The notes under the pieces: generated by a model
The model's database searches: none
What the model was told of the DNA's origin: nothing
The model's input: only the letters and a program-made list of their open reading frames with translations
Translations under genes and position numbers: made by a program
NCBI GenBank assembly: GCA_013298415.1
Contig: JAAFHN010000142.1
Coordinates: forward strand, 1 to 6,713
Reading direction: 5' to 3'
Origin: Comamonadaceae bacterium
GTDB lineage: Bacteria; Pseudomonadota; Gammaproteobacteria; Burkholderiales; Burkholderiaceae_C
DNA: 6,713 bases
In this document: piece by piece, positions 1 through 5,111 of the stretch
Position numbering within the stretch: the stretch's first letter is position 1
How the letters are laid out: each line of letters begins with the position of its first letter

Positions 1-32
1 TTACCCAAGTGATTTACTCAAGTATAGCCCAA

Positions 33-53
33 TCCCGAACGATCTGGTCGGGA
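33..53. repeat. Small inverted repeat near left edge
   Basis: TCCCGA (33-38) and TCGGGA (48-53) are perfect 6-bp arms around a 9-nt centre. On the minus strand the right arm touches a possible -10 box (53-58), so the site lies near the expected transcription start of a leftward promoter and could be an operator or the start of a leader hairpin. The role is inferred. A 6-bp palindrome can arise by chance. Confidence 0.35.
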
Positions 54-82
54 ATATAGCAGTTGTAGGGTTATATGTCCAA
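53..82 (-). promoter_or_regulatory. Possible sigma-70 promoter firing leftward
   Basis: Read on the minus strand, TTGGAC (77-82) resembles a -35 box and TATATT (53-58) a -10 box, separated by 18 nt. The DNA around it is AT-rich compared with the flanking genes. It would drive a leftward gene starting beyond position 1. The -35 box lies inside the loop of the 66-97 inverted repeat, so a repressor bound there could block it. No transcript evidence is available and the gene it would serve is not visible. Confidence 0.3.
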
Positions 83-97
83 GACAAAATAACCCTA
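66..97. repeat. Perfect 9-bp inverted repeat
   Basis: TAGGGTTAT (66-74) and ATAACCCTA (89-97) are perfect 9-bp arms separated by 14 nt. Arm centres are about 23 nt apart, close to two helical turns, which suits a dimeric DNA-binding protein. An intrinsic terminator is less likely: the arms are AT-rich, the plus-strand T tract is only three bases, and no plus-strand gene ends here. As a minus-strand terminator for the gene ending at 151 it lacks a T tract. Confidence 0.5.
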
Positions 98-100
98 TTT

Positions 101-120
101 ATGACTGATTGGTCAGTAAT
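101..120. promoter_or_regulatory. Palindromic operator-like site
   Basis: ACTGA (104-108) and TCAGT (113-117) flank a 4-nt centre. Two further outer pairs match (101/120 and 102/119), giving 7 of 10 paired positions in a 20-bp box. A box of this size and symmetry is typical of TetR-family operators. It sits just upstream, in the leftward sense, of the possible promoter at 53-82. Assignment to TetR is inference from form only; no regulator gene is visible. Confidence 0.3.
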
Positions 121-150
121 TTGCTGCTTGGGCGAAATCTGCCGGGCCGA

Positions 151-555
151 TCAGGCGAGCGCTGCGATCCCCGCTTTGGCGATTTCTGCGTCTTCGGTGG
201 ATTTCACGCCGCTCACACCAACTGCGCCGAGCACGTGCCCGTCGCGCAGGATGGGCACGCCGCCTTCGAGCAGGCCTGCGACAAGCGGAGCGCTCAGGAA
301 AGACGTGCGCCCGCCATTGATCATGTCTTCGTACACCTTGCTCTCGCGTCGGCCCACGGCTGCGGTGTGCGCTTTGGCTGGCGCAATGTGGGCCGAGACG
401 GGCGCAGCGCCATCAAGGCGGCGCAGGCCGAGCAAATGCCCGCCGTCGTCTACCACCGCCACGGTGACGGCCCAGTTGTTCGATTGGGCGTGCGCGCAGG
501 CGGCGGCAAGGATGGTGTCTACGTCAGCAGCTTCTAGGAAAGGTTTGGTTTTCAT
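151..555 (-). CDS. GlcG/HbpS-family (DUF336) heme-binding-type protein
   Basis: This encodes a 134-residue protein of the GlcG/HbpS family (DUF336). The hallmarks are visible: VVDDGGHLLGLRRLDGA (residues 34-50), AKAHTAA (60-66), and a glycine-rich stretch EGGVPILRDGHVLGAVGVSG (97-116) followed by an acidic ED.E..AGIAAL tail. Family members form small compact oligomers. HbpS from Streptomyces binds heme, and E. coli GlcG is encoded in the glycolate operon, but most members have no proven role. There is no signal peptide, so the protein is probably cytosolic, unlike secreted HbpS. The ATG at 555 is chosen because an in-frame TGA lies three codons upstream; the ribosome binding site is weak. The gene is a single unit here, divergent from the Bax inhibitor-like gene, so the context does not reveal a substrate. 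Family assignment is firm; heme binding is not established. Confidence 0.9.
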   Translation of the reverse strand: MKTKPFLEAADVDTILAAACAHAQSNNWAVTVAVVDDGGHLLGLRRLDGAAPVSAHIAPAKAHTAAVGRRESKVYEDMINGGRTSFLSAPLVAGLLEGGVPILRDGHVLGAVGVSGVKSTEDAEIAKAGIAALA

Positions 556-624
556 GTAAGTTCAGTGCTCAGTTCAGAAAAGGGAAGGAAAACCCCATGA
601 GCATACGCAAGCCAAGCTGGCAAC

Positions 625-639
625 CCTACAAAAAGTAGG
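625..639. repeat. Short hairpin in the divergent spacer
   Basis: CCTAC (625-629) and GTAGG (635-639) flank an A5 loop. It lies in the 169-bp spacer (556-724) between two divergent genes, where the promoters of both should be. It would fall in or near the promoter or leader of the leftward gene. It overlaps an AACCCTACAA stretch (622-631) that recurs inverted at 63-72. It may be an operator, a relic of a dispersed repeat, or chance. Confidence 0.3.
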
Positions 640-654
640 AGCAGCGTCAGCCAC

Positions 655-682
655 TTGAAAGCGCGCGATTCGCGGCTACCAT
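655..682 (+). promoter_or_regulatory. Candidate sigma-70 promoter of the Bax inhibitor-like gene
   Basis: TTGAAA (655-660) matches five of six bases of the -35 consensus. A spacer of 16 nt leads to TACCAT (677-682), a four-of-six -10 match. Transcription would start near 689, giving a leader of about 35 nt before the ATG at 725. This is the best candidate in the spacer, but the -10 box is mediocre. Confidence 0.4.
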
Positions 683-724
683 TCGCGGCAATCGCCAGCG
701 GTTTTGGCGGGATGGAGAACTGAA

Positions 725-1414
725 ATGAGTGAAAACGTTGTGCAAATGCCGTCCTTGGGTGGCGTGCTTTCGCAAGCCGAGCGCAACCGAGTGCTGCGCA
801 ATACCTATCTTCTGCTGGCTGTCAGCATGATCCCGACCGTGCTGGGCGTGATGTTCAGCATGCAAACGGGGGCCTTCAAGCTCTTCCAGGGCATCCTTGG
901 CATGGTGGCTTTCTTGGGTGGCGCATTCGGCTTCATGTATGCGATTGAGAAAACCAAGAACTCCGGCAAAGGCGTGGCAGTGCTCTTGGCGTTTACCTTC
1001 TTCATGGGCGTGGTGCTGGCTGGTCTCATCACCCGCGTGATGGGTTTGCGCAACGGGCCCAGCTTGGTGATGACGGCATTTGGCGGCACGGCTGGTGTGT
1101 TCTTTGTGATGGCCACGCTGGCGTCTGTCATCAAGCGCGACATCTCTGGCATGGGCAAATGGCTCTTTGTGGGCGCGCTCGTGGTGATGGTGGGCGCGAT
1201 CATCAACGTGTTCATCGGCTCCAGCATCGGCATGCTGGTCATCAGCACGCTTGTGGTTGGCATCTTCAGCCTGTACATGCTGTATGACTTGAAGCAGATC
1301 ATGGACGGCGGCGAAACCAACTACATCAGCGCCACGCTCGCGCTTTACATGGATATCTTCAACGTGTTCCAGGGCTTGTTGGCCATCCTGGGCATCACCA
1401 GCAGCAGCGACTGA
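725..1414 (+). CDS. Bax inhibitor-1/YccA-family inner-membrane protein
   Basis: This encodes a 229-residue polytopic protein of the Bax inhibitor-1 (TMBIM/YccA) family. After a polar N terminus of about 25 residues, hydrophobic segments run almost to the end (roughly 27-46, 55-74, 83-103, 114-135, 146-165, 168-187 and 203-223), fitting the family's seven helices. The signature is in the last third: LYDLKQIMDGG (186-196), then YISATLALYMDIFNVF (200-215). Asp188 and Asp210 correspond to the paired aspartates that act as a pH-sensing latch in the Bacillus homologue YetJ, a calcium leak channel. E. coli YccA interacts with the FtsH protease; which role applies here is unknown. The start at 725 is preferred over an in-frame TTG at 704 because GGAG (714-717) lies 7 nt before it and family proteins begin with this type of polar stretch. 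A terminator follows, so the gene is probably monocistronic. Confidence 0.93.
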   Translation: MSENVVQMPSLGGVLSQAERNRVLRNTYLLLAVSMIPTVLGVMFSMQTGAFKLFQGILGMVAFLGGAFGFMYAIEKTKNSGKGVAVLLAFTFFMGVVLAGLITRVMGLRNGPSLVMTAFGGTAGVFFVMATLASVIKRDISGMGKWLFVGALVVMVGAIINVFIGSSIGMLVISTLVVGIFSLYMLYDLKQIMDGGETNYISATLALYMDIFNVFQGLLAILGITSSSD

Positions 1415-1462
1415 TCGGGCATCGGGTAGCGCTGACACAAAGCGTTACCTTGATGTGTCAAC

Positions 1463-1489
1463 AAGGGGGCTTCGGCCCCCTTTGTTTTT
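1463..1489 (+). terminator. Intrinsic terminator after the Bax inhibitor-like gene
   Basis: AAGGGGGC (1463-1470) pairs perfectly with GCCCCCTT (1475-1482) across a TTCG tetraloop, an exceptionally stable C(UUCG)G hairpin. It is followed by a T-rich tract (TTTGTTTTT, counting the last stem bases). It ends 48-75 nt after the stop codon at 1414. The T tract is on the plus strand, so it acts in that direction. It separates the upstream gene from the MaoC-like gene, which must have its own promoter in or near the hairpin or be fed by read-through. Confidence 0.92.
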
Positions 1490-1521
1490 GGACACAATGC
1501 ATTTGAGAGGAGGCCGACCCC

Positions 1522-2034
1522 ATGCAACCAGCCGACATTGCGAAAAGCAAGCTTCGCCAGCTCAACCCCAACGTGTTTTGGGAAGATTTTGGAGTGGGGC
1601 AAGTGCGAGAAACGCATGCGGCAGGCGAGGGCTACACCTTCACAGACACCGAGATCATCGATTTCGCCAGCCGATTCGATCCTCAATACTTCCACCTCGA
1701 TCGAGAGTCTGCCAAAACATCGCTTTTCGGCGGCCTGTGCGCAAGCGGCTGGCACACGGCTTGTGTGACGATGCGCCTCATTTGCGACGGGTGGAATTTG
1801 GACAGTGCGTCGCTTGGCTCACCCGGTTTGGAGTCGCTCAAGTGGGTGCGTCCGGTGATGGAAGGCGACACGATCCGCGTGCGCCTCAAGGTGCTGGCCT
1901 CTCGCCCCATGGCCAGCCGCGCCGATGTGGGCCTGGTGCATTCCGATTGGCTGGTGCTCAATCAGCGCGACGAAGCCGTGATGCAAATGAACGGCTGGTC
2001 GATGATGCGCAGGCGCGTGCCGGCCCAGCCTTAA
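1522..2034 (+). CDS. MaoC-like (R)-specific enoyl hydratase/dehydratase domain protein
   Basis: This encodes a 170-residue single hot-dog-fold protein of the MaoC dehydratase family. These enzymes add or remove water across the double bond of 2-enoyl-CoA thioesters or related acyl substrates. The catalytic segment FDPQYFHLD (52-60) holds Asp53 and His58 with the same spacing as the Asp-x4-His pair of PhaJ-type hydratases. It is followed by SLFGGLCASGWHTA (67-80), equivalent to the conserved Gly-rich end of the active-site helix. The usual Asn after the Asp is replaced (DPQYFH rather than DFNPLH), so the exact substrate is open. GAGGAGG (1507-1513) is a strong ribosome binding site 8 nt before the ATG. 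The start lies only 32 nt after a strong terminator, so its promoter must be compact; the ACAAT around 1494-1498 could be part of a -10 box. Its stop overlaps the rlmD stop on the other strand. Confidence 0.88.
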   Translation: MQPADIAKSKLRQLNPNVFWEDFGVGQVRETHAAGEGYTFTDTEIIDFASRFDPQYFHLDRESAKTSLFGGLCASGWHTACVTMRLICDGWNLDSASLGSPGLESLKWVRPVMEGDTIRVRLKVLASRPMASRADVGLVHSDWLVLNQRDEAVMQMNGWSMMRRRVPAQP

Positions 2035-3539
2035 GCGCGCTCAAACACCGCAATGCTCTCCACATGCGCCGTGTGGGGGAACATGTTGACCACCCCCGCC
2101 GCAGTGCACCTGTAGCCCGCCTGATGCACAAGCAAGCCCGCGTCTCGTGCCAGCGTGGCGGGGTTGCAGCTCACGTAAACGATGCGCTGGGGCGGTTGCC
2201 AGGCTCGCGCCACCTCCGAAAGCGCCGTCTCGCCCTCTAGCGGCTCCCAGTTTCGCAGGCCAGATTGGTGCCAATCGGCCAAGGCTTTGGCCAAGGCAAA
2301 CGCGCCTTCGCGCGGTGGATCGATCAGCCAGCGGTGGGCGTGGCCGTCTTTGGCCAACTGCTCTGTCGTCATCTCAAACAGGTTGCGTGCCTCAAAAGAA
2401 AGTGCTTTGTTTTTGATAGCATCAGATGTTGTAAATACATGGACAGAGGGGCTGTATTGCTTCAAAAATGCGTCTGAATTGCCTCTGGCGCGCGCCACCA
2501 GGCCTTCGCTGCCCTCAATGCCCAGCACCTCGGCCGCCAAGGTCGCCAGCGGCAGCGTGAAGTTGCCCAAACCGCAAAACCAATCGATCACGCGCTCGTG
2601 TGGCTGCACATCGAGCAGGCGCACAGCTTGCGCCACCAACACCTCGTTGATCTGATGGTTCACCTGGGTGAAGTCGGTGGGTTTGAACGGCATGCGAATG
2701 CCGCTCGGCCCGAACTCGCTCAAGGTGTAGGCCAGCTCTGGCCCGCCATCATCGAGCAGATGCACCGTATCTGGCCCCTTGGGCTGCAGCCACCACTGGA
2801 TTTGCGAAACGCCGCTGTGGGCTTCGGCAAATGCCCGCAACTCAGCCAAATCGCCTTCTGTCAGCGGCTCCATGTGCCGCAGCACGAGTGCCGTCACTTC
2901 GTCGCCCACAGCCAGCTCGATTTGCGGCAAACGGTCGGGTTGGCTCATGCGCGCAACCAGCTCGCGCAGCGGCACCAGCAGCTGGCTCACGTGTGGGGGC
3001 AGTACCTCGCAAGTGGGCATGTCAGCGATGTAGCTTGAGCTGCGTTCGTGAAAGCCCACCAGCACGCCGCGCTTGTTCACCACCCGCACCGAAAGCCTCG
3101 CGCGGTAGCGGTAGCCCCAGGTTGGGCCGTGGATGCTGCGCAAATGCCGCTCGGGCTTTACTTTGCCCAAATGCCAGAGCTGATCTTGCAAGGTGCGCGC
3201 CTTGATCGCCACTTGGGCCGACGCGTCCAAATGCTGCAATTTGCAGCCGCCGCATGCGCCTTGGTGCAGACCAAAGTGCGGGCATTTGGGCTGCACACGG
3301 CTTGAGGACTCGCTGAGTACCTCGATGAGCTTTGCACTTTCCCAGGCGTTTTTGCCTTTCACCGATTGCGCGACTACCCGCTCCCCAATGAGCGCGCCTT
3401 CCACAAAGACCACCTTGCCCTCGGCGTTGCGCGCCACACCTTGGCCTTCCAAGTCCACAGAATCAATCGAAAGGGTTTGGTACTTTTCAGGGTCGGCCAC
3501 AAAGGCCTTGCCGCCACTGCGGCGATGGTGTTTGCTCAT
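2031..3539 (-). CDS. rlmD: 23S rRNA (uracil-1939-C5)-methyltransferase RlmD
   Basis: RlmD (RumA) uses S-adenosylmethionine to methylate C5 of U1939 in 23S rRNA. The 502-residue protein shows a TRAM RNA-binding domain (about 18-78), four [4Fe-4S] cysteines (Cys86, Cys96, Cys99 in C-x9-CGGC, and Cys177), the FTQVN motif (290-294), the SAM-binding DWFCGLGNF (319-327), IDPPR (406-410), the catalytic Cys458 in SCNPATLARD, and the general-base Glu494 in HVES. The ATG at 3539 is chosen because the TRAM domain starts soon after it; an open frame continues upstream to 4292 but lies antisense to the binding-protein gene. There is no clear Shine-Dalgarno before this ATG. At 502 residues it is longer than E. 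coli RumA (about 430). Part of the excess is a segment near residues 354-381, between the SAM-binding helix and the SFEARNLFEM strand, encoded by unusually AT-rich codons and matching a dispersed repeat. All key residues are intact, so it should be active. Confidence 0.93.
   Translation of the reverse strand: MSKHHRRSGGKAFVADPEKYQTLSIDSVDLEGQGVARNAEGKVVFVEGALIGERVVAQSVKGKNAWESAKLIEVLSESSSRVQPKCPHFGLHQGACGGCKLQHLDASAQVAIKARTLQDQLWHLGKVKPERHLRSIHGPTWGYRYRARLSVRVVNKRGVLVGFHERSSSYIADMPTCEVLPPHVSQLLVPLRELVARMSQPDRLPQIELAVGDEVTALVLRHMEPLTEGDLAELRAFAEAHSGVSQIQWWLQPKGPDTVHLLDDGGPELAYTLSEFGPSGIRMPFKPTDFTQVNHQINEVLVAQAVRLLDVQPHERVIDWFCGLGNFTLPLATLAAEVLGIEGSEGLVARARGNSDAFLKQYSPSVHVFTTSDAIKNKALSFEARNLFEMTTEQLAKDGHAHRWLIDPPREGAFALAKALADWHQSGLRNWEPLEGETALSEVARAWQPPQRIVYVSCNPATLARDAGLLVHQAGYRCTAAGVVNMFPHTAHVESIAVFERA
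2400..2468 (+). repeat. Dispersed repeat copy A, inside rlmD
   Basis: This AT-rich segment aligns in the same orientation with 4917-4984. Shared blocks come in the same order: TGCT, then 10-11 bases including TTTT, TAGCATCA (2417-2424), GTAAATA (2431-2437), GGACAG-x-G-x-GGC (2441-2452), TAT (2455-2457) and CAAAAA (2463-2468). Small indels lie between blocks. The left hairpin is degraded here (GTGCT...TAGCATC rather than GATGCTA...TAGCATC). Read on the minus strand it stays open and encodes about 22 rlmD residues (near 358-381). Homology of the two copies is read directly from the sequence. That it is a mobile or dispersed family is inference, consistent with short interspersed palindromes common in Comamonadaceae. 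Confidence 0.7.
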
Positions 3540-3610
3540 AGGTGCTGATTTTCGCCTGAGAGACCCCACAACTTGGCGCAATCCCTGTGCGAAGACAGCG
3601 GATGCCGCGC

Positions 3611-3645
3611 TAGGATGTGGCAGTTTTTGTTTGATCCTCAAGGAA
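3611..3645 (+). promoter_or_regulatory. Possible -10 box and ribosome binding site of the binding-protein gene
   Basis: TAGGAT (3611-3616) resembles a -10 box; the expected -35 position is poor (TGCGAA, 3588-3593), so an activator may be needed if this is the promoter. AGGAA (3641-3645) is a Shine-Dalgarno sequence 5 nt before the ATG at 3651. It supports that start over the longer open frame beginning at 3573. The whole spacer to rlmD is 111 bp and must hold both divergent promoters. Confidence 0.35.
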
Positions 3646-3650
3646 ATGTC

Positions 3651-4838
3651 ATGACCACCCGCCGCCTCGTTCTTGGCCGCAGCGCCGCTGTCGTAGGAGC
3701 CGCATCGACAGGCTTGCTGCTGCCTGAAATTCTGCGCGCCCAAAGCAATAAGGTGCGCGTGGGCCTCATGCTGCCGTATACCGGCACCTTTGCTTCGCTC
3801 GGCACCAACATCGACAACGCCTTTCGCATGGCCATCGACCAACAAGGCGGCAAGCTCGGCGGGCGCGATGTGGAGTTTTTCAAGGTAGACGACGAGTCTG
3901 ATCCACCCAAAGGCGTGGAAAACGCCAACAAACTCGTGCAGCGCGACAAGGTAGATGTGCTGATCGGCACGGTGCATTCGGGCGTGCAAATGGGCATTCA
4001 CCGTGTGGCGCGCGAAAGCGGTGTGCTCAGCATCATTCCCAATGCTGGCGTACACGCGGCCACCCGCGCCCAATGCGCGCCCAACGTGTTTCGCACCAGC
4101 TTCACCAACTCGCAGCCCACGCTGGCTTTGGGCAAACCGATGATGGACAAGGGCCACAAAAAGGCCGTGTGGATCACCTGGAAATACGCCGCAGGCGACG
4201 AGGCTTTCGAAGGCTTCAAAGACGGCTACACCAAGGCCGGCGGCACCATCGTCAAAGAACTCGGTCTGCCCTTCCCGAACGTGGAGTTTCAAGCTTTGCT
4301 GACCGAGATCGCCACGCTCAAGCCTGACGCAGTGGCGTGCTTTTTTGCAGGTGCGGGCGCCGCCAAATTCATCCGCGACTACGCCGCCGCTGGCTTGAAA
4401 GACAAAATCCCGCTCTACGGCTCAGGCTTCCTCACCGAAGGCGTGCTGCAAGCCGCAGGCCCGGCGGCAGACGGCATCATGACCACGCTGCACTACAGCG
4501 ATTCGCTCGATACCCCGCGCAACAAAGCCTTCCGCACCGCGTTTGCCACCACCTACCGCGCTCAGCCCGATGTGTATGCCGTGCAAGGTTTTGACTCCGG
4601 CCTCTTGTTGATCGCGGGCATGAACGCCGTGAAGGGCGACATGAGCAACAAAGCCGCGCTCCACAAAGCCATGGAAGGCGCCACCATCGACAGCCCTCGC
4701 GGTAAGTGGACGATGAGCAAAGCCCACAACCCCATTCAAGACATCTACCTGCGCAAAGTTGCCGATCGCGAAAACAAAGTGGTAGGCATCGCCGCCAAAC
4801 AATTGGCCGACTCCGGAGCTGGGTGCCGGATGGGGTAA
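3651..4838 (+). CDS. LivK-like ABC importer substrate-binding protein (HAAT family)
   Basis: This encodes a 395-residue periplasmic binding protein of the Peripla_BP_6 (leucine/amide/urea) type. An N-terminal export signal covers residues 1-30: twin arginines Arg4-Arg5 in TRRLVLG, a hydrophobic stretch, and likely cleavage after LRA before Gln31. The mature protein opens with VRVGLMLPYTGTFASLG (34-50), the usual first strand and ligand loop. DVLIGTVHSGVQMG and the later LYGSGFLTEGVLQAAGPAADGI and YAVQGFDSGLLL segments are also typical of the two-lobe fold. It delivers ligand to LivH/LivM. The ligand cannot be read from the sequence: relatives bind branched-chain amino acids, amides, or aromatic and other carboxylates. 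The start at 3651 has a ribosome binding site and begins the signal peptide. The protein ends GCRMG, as is common in this subfamily. A 273-bp repeat-containing gap separates it from livH. Confidence 0.9.
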   Translation: MTTRRLVLGRSAAVVGAASTGLLLPEILRAQSNKVRVGLMLPYTGTFASLGTNIDNAFRMAIDQQGGKLGGRDVEFFKVDDESDPPKGVENANKLVQRDKVDVLIGTVHSGVQMGIHRVARESGVLSIIPNAGVHAATRAQCAPNVFRTSFTNSQPTLALGKPMMDKGHKKAVWITWKYAAGDEAFEGFKDGYTKAGGTIVKELGLPFPNVEFQALLTEIATLKPDAVACFFAGAGAAKFIRDYAAAGLKDKIPLYGSGFLTEGVLQAAGPAADGIMTTLHYSDSLDTPRNKAFRTAFATTYRAQPDVYAVQGFDSGLLLIAGMNAVKGDMSNKAALHKAMEGATIDSPRGKWTMSKAHNPIQDIYLRKVADRENKVVGIAAKQLADSGAGCRMG

Positions 4839-4867
4839 GCGGCCGGCAGCAGTGAACAGCCCAAATG

Positions 4868-4907
4868 AACGCAAAGTTCGCAAAACAAACGCAGAGTTCG
4901 CAGAGTC
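4868..4907 (+). repeat. Tandem pair of a 20-bp repeat unit
   Basis: Two adjacent 20-bp units begin at 4868 and 4888. They share AACGCA-R-AGTTCGCA-R-A and differ at a few positions, mostly A/G changes. They start 30 bp after the binding-protein stop codon. The same unit occurs three more times in inverted orientation at 5002-5041 and 5066-5084. There are no spacers between units, so this is not a CRISPR array. It looks like the short GC/GA-rich tandem repeats often found between genes in Burkholderiales. Confidence 0.75.
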
Positions 4908-4916
4908 AGTCCAGGT

Positions 4917-4984
4917 AGATGCTATATTTTATGTAGCATCAAAGTAAATAGATACTAGGACAGCGAGGCGATATCTACAAAAAA
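4917..4984 (+). repeat. Dispersed palindromic repeat copy B, between binding-protein gene and livH
   Basis: GATGCTA (4918-4924) and TAGCATC (4934-4940) form a perfect 7-bp hairpin that can extend inward by three pairs. The rest of the element (GTAAATA 4944-4950, GGACAG-x-G-x-GGC 4958-4969, TAT, CAAAAA) matches copy A inside rlmD block by block. This copy keeps the better palindrome. It is AT-rich beside GC-rich flanks. No T tract follows the hairpin, so it is not a normal terminator. It sits between two inverted groups of 20-bp repeats. Confidence 0.75.
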
Positions 4985-5001
4985 CGGTCCTTTGGGCTGT
5001 G

Positions 5002-5041
5002 ATTTTTGCGCCCTTCGCGTTCATTTCGCGCCCTTTGCGTT
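5002..5041 (-). repeat. Inverted tandem pair of the 20-bp repeat unit
   Basis: Read on the minus strand, two adjacent units run 5041 to 5022 and 5021 to 5002. Each has the form AACGC-R-AAGGGCGC followed by an A-rich end, related to the 4868-4907 units (GG in place of TT in the middle). The 20-bp period is the same. These and the upstream pair could base-pair in RNA to enclose the palindromic repeat. Confidence 0.65.
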
Positions 5042-5065
5042 CAAAACGGCTGCTCAGCCTCAACC

Positions 5066-5084
5066 GCTCCACGAACTCTGCGTT
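5066..5084 (-). repeat. Single inverted copy of the 20-bp repeat unit
   Basis: On the minus strand this reads AACGCAGAGTTCG then TGGAG. The first 13 bases (5072-5084) are the exact reverse complement of 4888-4900. This is the longest perfect inverted match I found in the spacer. It ends 27 bp before the livH start codon. Confidence 0.65.
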
Positions 5085-5111
5085 CAAAAACTGCCCCCTG
5101 ACCGCCACTCG

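Noticed and set aside
101..559. Plus-strand open frames opposite the DUF336 gene
   Set aside because: Their products have no recognisable domains, while the minus-strand frame matches the DUF336 motifs throughout.
647..1438. 263-codon minus-strand open frame opposite the Bax inhibitor-like gene
   Set aside because: The product is rich in His, Ala, Glu and Gln with no domain pattern, as expected for the complement of a hydrophobic membrane-protein gene. The plus-strand gene is clearly real.
1455..2240. 261-codon plus-strand open frame overlapping the MaoC-like gene
   Set aside because: It begins inside the terminator hairpin, crosses two real genes in another frame, and its product is Arg-rich low-complexity sequence typical of a shadow frame.
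3540..4292. Long N-terminal extension of the rlmD frame on the minus strand
   Set aside because: It lies antisense to the binding-protein gene, shows no family resemblance, and RlmD starts normally with a short tail before the TRAM domain. High-GC DNA often leaves antisense frames open.
4422..4883. Minus-strand open frame over the end of the binding-protein gene
   Set aside because: It starts inside the repeat-bearing spacer and is antisense to a well-supported gene; its product shows no family features.
4918..4940. Intrinsic terminator after the binding-protein gene
   Set aside because: The hairpin is AT-rich and not followed by a T tract; it matches the dispersed repeat also found inside rlmD.
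4868..5084. CRISPR-like array
   Set aside because: The 20-bp units are adjacent with no unique spacers, occur in both orientations, and no cas genes are present.
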